From: Thalassospira xiamenensis M-5 = DSM 17429
GTDB lineage: Bacteria; Pseudomonadota; Alphaproteobacteria; Rhodospirillales; Thalassospiraceae
Assembly (NCBI RefSeq): GCF_000300235.2
Contig: NZ_CP004389.1
Location: 1 to 64,000 of the forward strand
DNA: 64,000 nucleotides
Direction: 5' to 3'
Part shown: positions 1 to 7,380 of the stretch, one piece after another
Layout: each line of letters begins with the position of its first letter
Position numbering within the stretch: position 1 is the stretch's first letter
The notes under the pieces: model-generated
Database searches by the model: none
Told to the model about the DNA's origin: nothing
The model's input: the letters and a program-made list of their open reading frames with translations, nothing else
Translations under genes and position numbers: made by a program

Positions 1-88
1 ACATGCTGCAAACAGGATCGGTTGCATGTTCTGCTTGATCCGACGTTCTGTGATTATGCTGGTGCTTTTTATGATGATGCTCAGACAT
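1..88 (-). CDS. Heavy-metal (copper) P-type ATPase, N-terminal fragment at window edge
   Basis: The minus strand reads MSEHHHKKHQHNHR, then a linker, then ATDPVCSM, and runs off the left edge. A His-rich tail followed by a DPVCxM motif (YHS-like metal-binding segment) is the usual N-terminus of CopA-like copper-exporting P1B ATPases of the inner membrane. An AGGAAG ribosome site lies just before the ATG at position 88. The transmembrane, phosphorylation (DKTG) and ATP-binding parts are outside the window, so this rests on 29 residues only. Another protein with the same metal-binding segment is possible. Confidence 0.6.
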   Translation of the reverse strand, partial: MSEHHHKKHQHNHRTSDQAEHATDPVCSM

Positions 89-194
89 GGTCTGCTTCCT
101 GCTGTTATGCCTCAATGTCACTGCGGTTTATCAATGTCCTGAGTGATCGTGACTGTGCGCCTTGGCCGATTGGTTTATCCGGTTTGACAGGAAC

Positions 195-221
195 TGAATA
201 GCCCCTGGAATTGTAGACACC
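195..221 (+). repeat. IS3 terminal inverted repeat, left
   Basis: 27-bp terminal repeat, a perfect inverted match to 1396-1422. It lies downstream of orfB. Confidence 0.85.
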
Positions 222-229
222 CGGTTTGA

Positions 230-1087
230 TCAGATTTTTCGTCTTTCGAATTCGACGGGTGACAACATCCCGTTGGTACTATGTTTGCGCTTCGGGTTGT
301 AGAACATTTCTATGTAATCGAAGACATCCTGACGTGCCTCATCCCGTGATTTATAGACCCTGCGGCGGATGCGTTCGCGTTTAAGCAAGTTGAAGAAACT
401 TTCGGCAACAGCATTGTCATAACAGTTCCCACGGCGGCTCATACTATGTTCAAGATTGTGCTGACGAAGGAAAGCTGCCCAGTCGATGCTGGTATATTGG
501 GAACCCTGATCAGAATGGATCAGCACCCTGTTCTTTGGCTTTCGCCGCCAGACGGCCATCAGCAAGGCTTGCAGAACAACCTCTGTATCTTGTCGCTGCT
601 TCAATGCCCAGCCAACCACCATGCGGGAATAAAGGTCAATTACGACGGCAAGATACGCAAATCCTTCCTGTGTCTTGATATAGGTGATATCGGTCACCCA
701 AACGGTATTTGGTCTGGCGGTATCAAACTGCCGATCCAGTTTGTTGTCAGCGACGACAGCCGGTTTGCGGCCATATTTGCCGGGACGCTTCTTGTAACCG
801 ATCCGGGCGCGTATGCCTGCATTGCGGGCCAGTCGGGCAACACGGTTCGGACTGCAACTCTCTCCCATATCCAGCAGATCATCATGGATTTTGCGGTAGC
901 CATATACCTGACCGCTGTCTTCCCATATCTGGCGAACAAGCGCGGTCTGCCTTTGATCTTCCAGAAACCGGGCGCTGTGTGGTTTCTTCTGCCAAGCATA
1001 AAAGCCACTGGGATGAACCTGCAAACACCGGCACATGGTGCGCACCGAGTAGACCCGGCGATGCTGGTCAATAAACGCGTACCTCAT
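230..1087 (-). CDS. IS3-family transposase OrfB (DDE integrase domain)
   Basis: A 285-residue retroviral-integrase-type transposase. An N-terminal HTH_21-like part (YGYRKIHDDL) is followed by the rve catalytic core with the DDE triad in the expected contexts: TDITYI (first Asp), HSDQGSQYTS (second Asp) and NAVAESFFNLLK (Glu with the following Lys). The start ATG overlaps the orfA stop as ATGA, so OrfB is made by translational coupling or as an OrfAB fusion through frameshifting. The gene looks intact, so the element may be active. Confidence 0.93.
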   Translation of the reverse strand: MRYAFIDQHRRVYSVRTMCRCLQVHPSGFYAWQKKPHSARFLEDQRQTALVRQIWEDSGQVYGYRKIHDDLLDMGESCSPNRVARLARNAGIRARIGYKKRPGKYGRKPAVVADNKLDRQFDTARPNTVWVTDITYIKTQEGFAYLAVVIDLYSRMVVGWALKQRQDTEVVLQALLMAVWRRKPKNRVLIHSDQGSQYTSIDWAAFLRQHNLEHSMSRRGNCYDNAVAESFFNLLKRERIRRRVYKSRDEARQDVFDYIEMFYNPKRKHSTNGMLSPVEFERRKI

Positions 1088-1362
1088 TTTGCATCCCTGG
1101 CGAAGTACGCGGTTGCCTTTTTTAGAATATCGCGCTCCTCGGTGATCCGGGCGAGTTCTTGCTTCAGGCGGCGTATCTCGGATGATTGTTGATCAGCTTC
1201 AGCAATCGTATCAGGGGACTTGCTGAACTTCTTCTTCCACACATACAGGGAATGTGTGCTGACACCGAGACGAGCAGAAACTTCCGCTACTGAGTAGCCT
1301 CGTTCTGTAATCTGGCGAACGGCATTGATTTTGAACTCATCGGTAAAATGACTCTTGGGCAT
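1084..1362 (-). CDS. IS3-family transposase OrfA (DNA-binding subunit)
   Basis: A 92-residue protein starting MPKSHFTDEFK, with an HTH_8-type helix-turn-helix (YSVAEVSARLGVSTHSLYVW, about residues 23-42) that binds the terminal repeats, and a C-terminal leucine-zipper-like stretch (LKQELARITEERDILKKA) typical of IS3 OrfA. It overlaps orfB by four bases. Confidence 0.92.
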   Translation of the reverse strand: MPKSHFTDEFKINAVRQITERGYSVAEVSARLGVSTHSLYVWKKKFSKSPDTIAEADQQSSEIRRLKQELARITEERDILKKATAYFARDAK

Positions 1363-1395
1363 CGTAAACTCCTTGCCTCACTTTATAAGTGATGG

Positions 1396-1422
1396 GGTGT
1401 CTACAATTCCAGGGGCTATTCA
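1396..1422 (-). repeat. IS3 terminal inverted repeat, right
   Basis: 27-bp perfect inverted match to 195-221; forms the outer end beside orfA. The IS5 remnant begins directly after it. Confidence 0.85.
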
Positions 1423-2240
1423 CCTTTTTGGTAGAAAGTGGTGTCTCTGATTGGTGAGGAGCACTTTATGAGTGATCTATTCTGGCTTTCCCGTTCTCAG
1501 TTGCAGCGTATTGAGCCCTGTTTCCCACAGGCTCACGGGGTTCCTCGTGTTGATGATCAGCGCGTTGTTTCCGGGATCATCCATGTCATTCGCAACGGTC
1601 TTCGCTGGCGTGATGCCCCAAGGGAATACGGGCCGCACAAGACGCTCTATAACCGCTTTGTACGCTGGAGCCGATTGGGTGTCTTTGATCGTATATTCTC
1701 TGCGATTGCAGCCGAGAACGGCGAGCCTGAACAGTTGATGATCGACGCCACACATCTGAAGGCACACCGCACGGCGGCCAGCCTGCTTAAAAAGGGGATG
1801 TTCCCCGCCGTATCGGGAGAACGAAAGGTGGCCTGAATTCCAAGCTGCATGCCATCGTCAATGAGCACGGCAAGCCACTTGTCCTGCTGCTAACCGAAGG
1901 TCAGATGAGCGATCATCTTGGCGCAAAGCTTATGTATGAAAGCCTGCCAACCTCGGCATCTCACCTGATTGGTGATAAGGGCTATGACAGCGACGAGTTC
2001 CGGGCGGCGCTCAACGCCAAGGGTATCAAGCCCTGCATACCGCCCCGCAAAAACAGAAACACACACATATCATACTGCCGAAAGCTCTATAAAACCCGGC
2101 ACAAAGTCGAGAACATGTTCGGAAAGCTCAAAGACTGGCGCAGGGTGGCGACCCGATATGACCGATGCGCGCACACCTTCTTTTCTGCGATCTGTATCGC
2201 TGCTACCGTCATATTTTACCTCAATTAATGAGTCCTGAGC
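1423..2240 (+). mobile_element. IS5-family (IS427-like) insertion sequence, left end missing
   Basis: The element contains a complete-length IS5-type transposase reading frame that needs a frameshift. On the right it ends near AGTCCTGAGC, next to a CTAG that would suit an IS5-type target. I cannot find the matching inverted repeat on the left; the sequence before the gene runs straight into the IS3 end. The left terminus was therefore probably lost when the IS3 inserted or by a later deletion. Its right end interrupts an integrase gene. Confidence 0.75.
1468..2228 (+). CDS. IS5-family transposase, two frames joined by a -1 frameshift
   Basis: Frame one (1468-1836) starts MSDLFWLSRSQLQRIEP after a GAGGAG ribosome site and holds the DUF4096-like N-terminus and the first catalytic Asp (MIDATHLKAHR). 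The rest (DVPRRIGRTKGGLNSKLHA, then LLLTEGQMSDHLGAKLM and LIGDKGYDSDEF) lies in the -1 frame and ends at 2228 with the DDE_Tnp_1 motif Y-(2)-R-(3)-E-(6)-K. The shift point is the run AAAAAGGGG at 1789-1797, the position at which IS427-group elements use programmed frameshifting. I therefore read this as one functional product rather than a pseudogene. A true mutation cannot be excluded. Confidence 0.8.
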
Positions 2241-2532
2241 CTAGATATGTGAACCACTCATACAGGTCATAGGTTAAAGCTGTTTGTGTGTTTCCTACCG
2301 AGGGAATTCTCGAGGACCGGACGCATTTGTCATGGAGATAGAATAAGACCGGCTCAACAATTCTGCATCCGTCATAGACAAGATAGTGGAAACCGGTAGG
2401 GAGACTGTGGCTCTTCACTTGATCCCACTCGGTATCGCGGATGATCGTTGCAGGTCGAACGACATCCGCTGTTTTGGCAACCGTGTAGTAGGGAACTGTC
2501 AGCATGCTTCCCTCATTCCAAATGTCGGGCAC
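2241..2532 (-). pseudogene. Tyrosine recombinase (site-specific integrase), N-terminal fragment cut by IS5
   Basis: The minus strand encodes an N-terminal core-binding (SAM-like) domain: VVRPATIIRDTEWDQVKSH, then a YDLYEWFTYL segment typical of phage-type integrases. At about 2240 the frame enters the IS5 end and stops (GLIN then stop at 2221). The catalytic domain with the R-H-R-Y residues is absent from the window. The start is at 2532, shortly downstream of the 48-bp palindrome. This is a recognisable remnant of a second recombinase, separate from the intact one at 25.6-26.7 kb. Confidence 0.65.
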
Positions 2533-2565
2533 CGGGTTTTGTTTGTCATCTTGAGGCTGTGATAT

Positions 2566-2613
2566 CAGACCTTACCTGCACCGCCAGCATGCTGGCGGTG
2601 CAGGTAAGGTCTG
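2566..2613. repeat. Perfect 48-bp palindrome
   Basis: The arms (each 24 bp, starting CAGACCTTACCTGCACCGCC) meet with no spacer at 2589/2590 and match without a mismatch. The first flanking pair outside does not match. There is no T-run, so it is not a normal terminator. A gapless palindrome of this size would extrude as a cruciform and is usually unstable, so its survival is notable. It could be two abutted ends of a small mobile element, a recombinase site for the neighbouring integrase remnant, or a replication or fold-back structure. Confidence 0.9.
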
Positions 2614-2664
2614 TAGGCACAGTGGCAGCTAAACAGCCATGTTAGCAAGGAAGTTTGTGTATGT

Positions 2665-2697
2665 GAACAATGTTAGTAATGTCATATAACATTGTTC
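2665..2697. repeat. 11-bp inverted repeat with 11-bp loop (operator or recombination site)
   Basis: GAACAATGTTA at 2665-2675 is perfectly complementary to TAACATTGTTC at 2687-2697. The symmetric layout with an 11-bp centre resembles tyrosine-recombinase core sites or a dimeric repressor operator. It lies between the umuD 3' end and the broken integrase gene. Function not shown. Confidence 0.5.
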
Positions 2698-2772
2698 GAA
2701 AGGCATACGACTGGTTTGCCGTGCAGACTTGGATCGAATAGTCGCTCACAGCTGACATAAAAGGCGTCGGCG

Positions 2773-3219
2773 TCACAAAGTCCGATCATTTGGTTTCCGT
2801 GAATTGGAGGATGGCCAGTGCATATGGATTAAAACCACGCCCCAGATTTCCGTATGTTCAGTGCATTGCAATCTTGGAAATGCAGGGTTCTCTGGCTCAA
2901 GCCACGCTTCGACCCGGCTCCGCCGCAAGCGTTTAACGGTGAGGCCGCCGTCATATATCGCAACAACAACATCGCCGTCGTTCGCAACGAGAGATCGATC
3001 GACAACCAGCAGATCACCGTCGCGCATGAGGGGATACATGCTGTCCCCCTGAAGTTTGAAAAAATAAGTCGCGCTTGGGTGGTCGATGAATCTGTTCAAG
3101 TCAAGATAGCCGTCGAGATGATCCTCGGCAGGGGAAGGAAAGCCGGCAGAAACGCTCTCAAGTGCGAGCGGCCGGGACAGATTTTGATGTTGGGCAAATT
3201 TCGCGATGTATGAGAACAT
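2773..3219 (-). CDS. umuD: UmuD-like error-prone polymerase V accessory protein (S24 peptidase)
   Basis: 148 residues from ATG 3219, close to the E. coli UmuD length of 139. The self-cleavage site is AGFPSPAED at about residues 27-35; the catalytic Ser lies in LQGDSMYPLM and the Lys in GGLTVKRLRR, as in LexA/UmuD proteases. After RecA-stimulated cleavage UmuD' supports translesion synthesis with UmuC. No umuC follows; the next gene on this strand is a broken integrase, so this is an orphan copy. The frame is open further upstream (to 3363), but the family length favours 3219. The SOS box overlaps this start codon, and no good ribosome site is seen. Confidence 0.87.
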   Translation of the reverse strand: MFSYIAKFAQHQNLSRPLALESVSAGFPSPAEDHLDGYLDLNRFIDHPSATYFFKLQGDSMYPLMRDGDLLVVDRSLVANDGDVVVAIYDGGLTVKRLRRSRVEAWLEPENPAFPRLQCTEHTEIWGVVLIHMHWPSSNSRKPNDRTL

Positions 3220-3228
3220 AAAGGGAAC
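3214..3228 (-). promoter_or_regulatory. LexA (SOS) box of alphaproteobacterial type
   Basis: Minus strand GTTC-CCTTTAT-GTTC, an exact match to the GTTC-N7-GTTC consensus known for alphaproteobacterial LexA. It overlaps the umuD start codon, so LexA would block transcription or early elongation of umuD. Confidence 0.75.
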
Positions 3229-3496
3229 ATTGTGCGAAATTATGCGGCTGTCAAGGCGACAGGAGCATGGGGCCAATGCATTCCATATGCTCCACACTGT
3301 TCGAAAATCGGAATTCGCTGAAAATTCTTGATATATCAAGGGAAAGCTATCGCGCCCGCCCAAGAAAACTCCCGGTCAATCGCAATTAGCAACTGCTCAC
3401 ATGTTGGAGCAGTGCATTTCAATTCGGCAACCAGAGGCCAGATTACTGTTCCGATTCCCCAATCTGCTCATGTTCCAGAACCAGAAAAACCAACCC

Positions 3497-3520
3497 GGTA
3501 ACAAGTCCGGCCAATATACT
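3497..3520 (+). promoter_or_regulatory. GGTAAC-N12-TATACT promoter element
   Basis: GGTAAC at 3497-3502, 12 bases, then TATACT at 3515-3520, a good -10. It lies 58 bases before the ATG of the gene at 3555. Member of the recurring element described in the findings. Confidence 0.7.
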
Positions 3521-3554
3521 AATCTGGAACAGTATATTTTAGAGGGATATCTTG

Positions 3555-4313
3555 ATGATACCACCATCAGTTCAGCAATCTGCAATAGTCGGAGCACTGG
3601 TAAGTTACGGGGGCATGATCCTGTCTGCGGGACATACTGTTAACAGCAGCCCCGAAAGCCCATTCTTGGCGAGCCTGCAGAATTCGGCACATACTCTCAT
3701 GCAAGGGTATCAGAACACGCTTCAGGGACTGGATGCATTCCAGTCAGCGCCAGATATCCTTCAGACCGCCATGATGTCGGGCGGGCCGATGGCGTGTGGT
3801 ATGATTGGGGCCGGTGCGGCCAGTGCTCTGGCAATGGTCATGGTCCGCAAATGCGATTTCGGCAATCTTTGGAACTCCTGCACGGAAGCGATCAAGAATC
3901 TCTTTCGTGAGGACCCGGGTTTTGCGGAAGAGGCAAAAAAGATCGATGAAGTCGGTCCGGCCGCATATGCAAACGACAAGAGCGAAATGTATTTCGCCTA
4001 CGACCCGTCACAGGGCAAATTTCAACATATCGACCACGACTTTTATGCCGAACTCGAAGAGTATGCGTCCAGCATAGGCGAGAAAATCAACATCGTCTGC
4101 GTTTCGAATTTCGGAGCCGAAGACGCCTCGTATCAGATGAACATCGGCGGAACTGTAACCGATGGCTCTATCAAGATCAGCTCTGTCGGCCTTGAACTCG
4201 TTGACGACGTCAAGGCTGCCCTCCTTGAAGAAAGGAGCCGACAGCAACCAACTGCGAACAAGGAACCCTCCATCGCACACGAGCGAGATACCAGCTCGTT
4301 TGACTTCGCTTGA
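3555..4313 (+). CDS. Hypothetical protein with a hydrophobic N-terminal half
   Basis: I do not recognise this 252-residue protein. ATG 3555 is preceded by AGAGGGA. A hydrophobic segment near residues 6-24 (QQSAIVGALVSYGGMILSAG) and a second one (GGPMACGMIGAGAASALAMVMV, about 75-96) suggest membrane association. A soluble, acidic C-terminal half follows (about 97-252, with YAELEEYASSIGEKINIVCVSNFG). It has its own GGTAAC-type promoter and is followed by a hairpin at 4320-4358, so it may be a single-gene unit. Confidence 0.75.
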   Translation: MIPPSVQQSAIVGALVSYGGMILSAGHTVNSSPESPFLASLQNSAHTLMQGYQNTLQGLDAFQSAPDILQTAMMSGGPMACGMIGAGAASALAMVMVRKCDFGNLWNSCTEAIKNLFREDPGFAEEAKKIDEVGPAAYANDKSEMYFAYDPSQGKFQHIDHDFYAELEEYASSIGEKINIVCVSNFGAEDASYQMNIGGTVTDGSIKISSVGLELVDDVKAALLEERSRQQPTANKEPSIAHERDTSSFDFA

Positions 4314-4319
4314 TCATAG

Positions 4320-4358
4320 ACCCCTCAGTTCCAAGTGGTCTATTTGGCACTGAGGGGT
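4320..4358 (+). terminator. Stem-loop after the gene at 3555
   Basis: ACCCCTCAGT at 4320-4329 pairs with ACTGAGGGGT at 4349-4358, with a 19-base loop. There is no following T-run, so it may be an RNA 3' stabiliser or attenuator rather than an intrinsic terminator. Confidence 0.45.
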
Positions 4359-4382
4359 ATCCTGCGAATTACAGGATCAGAG

Positions 4383-4913
4383 ATGACTGAAACCTCATCC
4401 GGCAAGGCAGTGATGACGCTTAATGGGCATGCTTTTCATTTTCTGACGGTAGTGCTTCAGAGCAACGCGTTTGACAAGCTGAAACAGCTGCACAACGGAG
4501 CTTTCCAACCTTGGCACTGGTCCCCTGAGCTATTTCCGGGATTGAAAGAGCTTAATGATCAGGATCCGCGCCCTGAAGGTGTTGGGTTCAAAGATACAGA
4601 CGCCCCGTTGACGATATCGCTTGGGGATAGGGCACTTGCCGATGTTCATCATGTGCTTGTTCAAGAAGCAGTAAGAATGTCGAACCAGCTTGCTGCTCCT
4701 GATGATGATCTGAAGATAGCTTCGTTCATAGACATGAGGGCGGGAATTCTAAGCGATCTTGAAGAGGTGCTGTATCTGGCGCATAGCCTGAAAGCAGACC
4801 TGCCGAAGGAACTTCGGAATCGCGCGCGAGAGATCGCGGAGGAGAGAAATGATCCAAATAATCTCACTCGAATGAGGAAGCCTGACCCATTCGATGGACT
4901 GGATATAGGATAG
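4383..4913 (+). CDS. Hypothetical protein (176 aa)
   Basis: Not recognised. ATG 4383 (MTETSSGKAVMTLNGH) is chosen because the upstream part of the frame runs through the stem-loop at 4320-4358. The protein is soluble and acidic with helical C-terminal stretches (KASFIDMRAGILSDLEEVL-like region at about 117-135). It is the first gene of a possible operon with the genes at 4919, 5127 and 5876. Confidence 0.65.
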   Translation: MTETSSGKAVMTLNGHAFHFLTVVLQSNAFDKLKQLHNGAFQPWHWSPELFPGLKELNDQDPRPEGVGFKDTDAPLTISLGDRALADVHHVLVQEAVRMSNQLAAPDDDLKIASFIDMRAGILSDLEEVLYLAHSLKADLPKELRNRAREIAEERNDPNNLTRMRKPDPFDGLDIG

Positions 4914-4918
4914 CGATT

Positions 4919-5116
4919 ATGAGCAGCAAAACCTGTCATAAACGATCTCGGACAGCGCGTTACAGCATTGCGGTTATCTGGCTCTGGTGCTGTGGAAAAA
5001 TCAATTGGATGACTGCAGTTTACGCGATCAAGAAGAGGCCCCTCGCAGTAGCCGGGCGCGGGGCACACTATTTCGTTCTGTATGACGAACCAGAAGTCAT
5101 CGATTTTCTGGGCTGA
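4919..5116 (+). CDS. Small hypothetical protein (65 aa)
   Basis: An open frame starting MSSKTCHKRSRTARYS, six bases after the previous stop. The C-terminal part (AVAGRGAHYFVLYDEPEVID) looks protein-like. It ends 10 bases before the next gene. The frame fills the gap between two genes of the same strand, but the ribosome site is weak and nothing else supports it. Confidence 0.4.
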   Translation: MSSKTCHKRSRTARYSIAVIWLWCCGKINWMTAVYAIKKRPLAVAGRGAHYFVLYDEPEVIDFLG

Positions 5117-5126
5117 GAGCAAGGGC

Positions 5127-5876
5127 ATGATCTTTTTCAGCGAGCAAACTGATAACACCGCATTGACGCAAGATCCCGACTGTCTGTTTGTCTTTGATGA
5201 TTACATAGACAGTCAACACGGGTGCGAACAGCATTCCGAAATGTCCAAATCAGCGAATTTTGTCGGTATCCCAACAATGTTGCGCCCAGGGCAGTCAAGT
5301 GATGCATTTCTCTCTGATGCTCATTTTGAAATCTGGAAACACACGTCTCTGCCAGCCTGGCGACGCCTATTCACGCACGCTGCCCGCGGCGGGTCCATCA
5401 CATGGCCGAAACAGGGTATTGGGACGGGTTGTGCCGAACTCTACGAGCGAGCCCCAGGCATCGCGGCATCACTAGAGAGGAATCTGGATGCTCTGGCCAA
5501 CAAAGCAAAATTCGCTGTTTCCCAACATATTCGGACACGTCCACGTCTTAGCCGGAAACCGAATGGTAACTGGGATATCGATTCCATGTTTCAGGTCTGC
5601 CGCACAATTCTCACTTCTGACAGAAACAGTGCCGAGCAAAATCGGGGAGTGGCGGAAATCCAGCTGCGCGACCGCCATGGACCGTGGTTTGTGTGTGCAA
5701 CGACTGAGGGTTTCGAAGAGATTGAAGGAGTCTTTTTGCATCGTGCGCAGATTTTCAGAGAGCCACAGTATTTTTTAACTGCGAAAGAATGTGAATTGTT
5801 TGCGTTTTCCGCATTGGCAAAGGCAACTGGTCAGACCGTCGAGCGTGTATGCTATAAATTCGCGGGAAACTGCTGA
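5127..5876 (+). CDS. Hypothetical protein (249 aa) coupled to the HTH-array gene
   Basis: Not recognised. Start ATG 5127 (MIFFSEQTDNTALTQD) follows GAGAGCAAGG. No signal peptide or membrane segment is seen. The C-terminus (LTAKECELFAFSALAKATGQ) is helical. The stop codon overlaps the start of the next gene (TGATG), so the two products are probably made together and may act together. Confidence 0.7.
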   Translation: MIFFSEQTDNTALTQDPDCLFVFDDYIDSQHGCEQHSEMSKSANFVGIPTMLRPGQSSDAFLSDAHFEIWKHTSLPAWRRLFTHAARGGSITWPKQGIGTGCAELYERAPGIAASLERNLDALANKAKFAVSQHIRTRPRLSRKPNGNWDIDSMFQVCRTILTSDRNSAEQNRGVAEIQLRDRHGPWFVCATTEGFEEIEGVFLHRAQIFREPQYFLTAKECELFAFSALAKATGQTVERVCYKFAGNC

Positions 5877-6898
5877 TGACTAATTTCCAACAACCCAAAG
5901 CATTGAGCGCGAAGAGATGGAAGGAGCTCAAAGAAAGGTGGTTTGATCCCGCTGGCGGCACACGAAACTGCATATTGTCAGAATACAATCTGAGCAGAGA
6001 AGAAGTGGAACGTTACCTGCCGAAAATATCTGTGGCCAGAAGAGGTCGCAGGGCAGCTCGCATTCCAAAGGAAACAGATACTTACAAAGAGTTGTGCCGC
6101 ACTATTGAGTCGGGTGAATTCACCACTTATACCGAATTGACCGCGAAATACGCTATTTCTTTCAACACGTTGGTAAGAACGTTTGGGAATTGCAGCGAAA
6201 TAAAAAAACGCGTAGTGGCAAACAATTGTCCACCCTGCCTATCCAAATCTCAATATGATCGCGCCAGCCAATTATGGCACGACCCGGATGGCATATCGGG
6301 CGAAGAAATAGCTCAGTCGGTCGGCGTAACGATTGGAACGCTCGTTCGTGCGTTCGGTCCAATTCGAAAAAGCAGAAAGCCAACCAGGCGACGGCAGGTC
6401 AGGAGACCGAAAGACCTATCAGTGCAAGAATGGAAAGACTTGAAAGCAAGGTGGTTTGATCCAAATGGTGGAACCAGACTTCAAATCGCACATGACTATC
6501 GAGTATCTGTCAGAATAATTGAGCGTTTTCTTCCTCCAATCCGGAAGGCAAGGAACGGGCGCACAGTCTCGGGCCTAAGAATGACACCCGCTGAGTATCA
6601 AGAATTGTGCGAACTTGTAGAGAGTGGGGAGTTCACAACCTTTGAAGCTTTGACAGAAAAATACGCCATTACACAGAAAACATTGCGAGTGAAGTTTGGA
6701 AACTGTCGCGAGATAAAAAATCGCGCTGTCGCACCGGATTGCCCGAGCTGCTTTTCCAAATCCCAGTACGATAAGGTGAGGGGGTTGTGGAGCGATCCAA
6801 ATGGCATGTCTGGAGCAGAAATAGCTCAATTGATCGGCTCGTCAAACAACACTCTTCGCAACTCCTTTGGACCGCTAGGTAAGTCCGCCAGCAGTTAG
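5876..6898 (+). CDS. Protein of six tandem helix-turn-helix-like units
   Basis: 340 residues made of two copies (about residues 9-165 and 180-334) of a three-unit block. Unit A: W-K-(D/E)-LK-x-RWFDP-x-GGTR, then an I-x(3)-Y-x(2)-S core and ER-(Y/F)-LP. Unit B: Y-x-ELC, ESGEFTT, LT-x-KYAI, TL, FGNC. Unit C: SKSQYD, LW-x-DP-x-G, SGEEIAQ or SGAEIAQ, TL, FGP. Each unit has the alternation of an acidic-hydrophobic helix, a turn and a recognition-like helix ending in TL or ER, as in simple HTH domains. The protein is strongly basic between units (RKPTRRRQVRRPK). I infer a sequence-specific DNA-binding array, perhaps a regulator or a binder of a repeated site. No catalytic domain is seen and no known family is assigned. 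Confidence 0.8.
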   Translation: MTNFQQPKALSAKRWKELKERWFDPAGGTRNCILSEYNLSREEVERYLPKISVARRGRRAARIPKETDTYKELCRTIESGEFTTYTELTAKYAISFNTLVRTFGNCSEIKKRVVANNCPPCLSKSQYDRASQLWHDPDGISGEEIAQSVGVTIGTLVRAFGPIRKSRKPTRRRQVRRPKDLSVQEWKDLKARWFDPNGGTRLQIAHDYRVSVRIIERFLPPIRKARNGRTVSGLRMTPAEYQELCELVESGEFTTFEALTEKYAITQKTLRVKFGNCREIKNRAVAPDCPSCFSKSQYDKVRGLWSDPNGMSGAEIAQLIGSSNNTLRNSFGPLGKSASS

Positions 6899-7092
6899 CT
6901 GTTTTTCGAGTGGTCGAGATATTTTTCGACAGTCAAAGATAGTTATAGAGTATTGCACTTATAATCCGTCAAACTTGCACTTATCGTGCTTTTCCGGCTC
7001 AGATTAAGTGATTTTATCAGCCTCGCCAAACTCACATTAACTGCGAATGTAATCAGATTATCTGCCACCAAATCGCAATCATCGCCGTGAAA
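6899..7092. other. Intergenic region with short repeats
   Basis: AT-rich spacer between convergent genes. TTGCACTTAT occurs twice (near 6953 and 6975), and TAAGTGATTTT is faced by AAATCACTTTA. No gene or T-run terminator is seen. Confidence 0.4.
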
Positions 7093-7311
7093 TCACTTTA
7101 ATTCGCTTCTATCAGAAACTATTCGAAGGAATGGTGATAAATCCTGATCGCGGTACCAGCAATCGAGGCCATCGTCATGACGCACTTTCCAAAGGTGGTC
7201 GGTAAATTGTGCATCGGATTTCCACGTTTCGGCAATGACTGTCCCGGGGCTGGGGTAGAGCAAACCCGGCCGGGACAAATCATTAACCCAAACTCTGGAC
7301 CCGATCTTCAC
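7093..7311 (-). CDS. Small hypothetical protein with an SH3/Tudor-like look
   Basis: 72 residues, GTG start at 7311 (MKIGSRVWVNDL). The pattern KIGSRVWV, GTVIAETW, WKVRHDDG, CWYRDQDL is that of small beta-barrel domains, but no family can be named. The upstream ribosome site is weak. Confidence 0.5.
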   Translation of the reverse strand: MKIGSRVWVNDLSRPGLLYPSPGTVIAETWKSDAQFTDHLWKVRHDDGLDCWYRDQDLSPFLRIVSDRSELK

Positions 7312-7380
7312 AGGATTTACCAGTCAATAGTTTCAAATTCGTCTAAGCTATTGAAAAACATTGTGATAGTGGTCGAGTGT

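Larger units (their letters stand above)
195..1422 (-). mobile_element. IS3-family insertion sequence, complete
   Basis: A 1228-bp element bounded by 27-bp inverted repeats that begin TGAATAGCCCCTGG and end with the complement, giving the TG...CA ends typical of the IS3 family. It carries the two expected genes, orfA and orfB, both on the minus strand. The bases directly outside the two ends do not match, so no target-site duplication is visible. The right end abuts the remains of an IS5 element. Confidence 0.9.

Noticed and set aside
446..1192. Long plus-strand open frame over the IS3
   Set aside because: It is the antisense shadow of orfA and orfB; the minus-strand frames carry clear transposase motifs.
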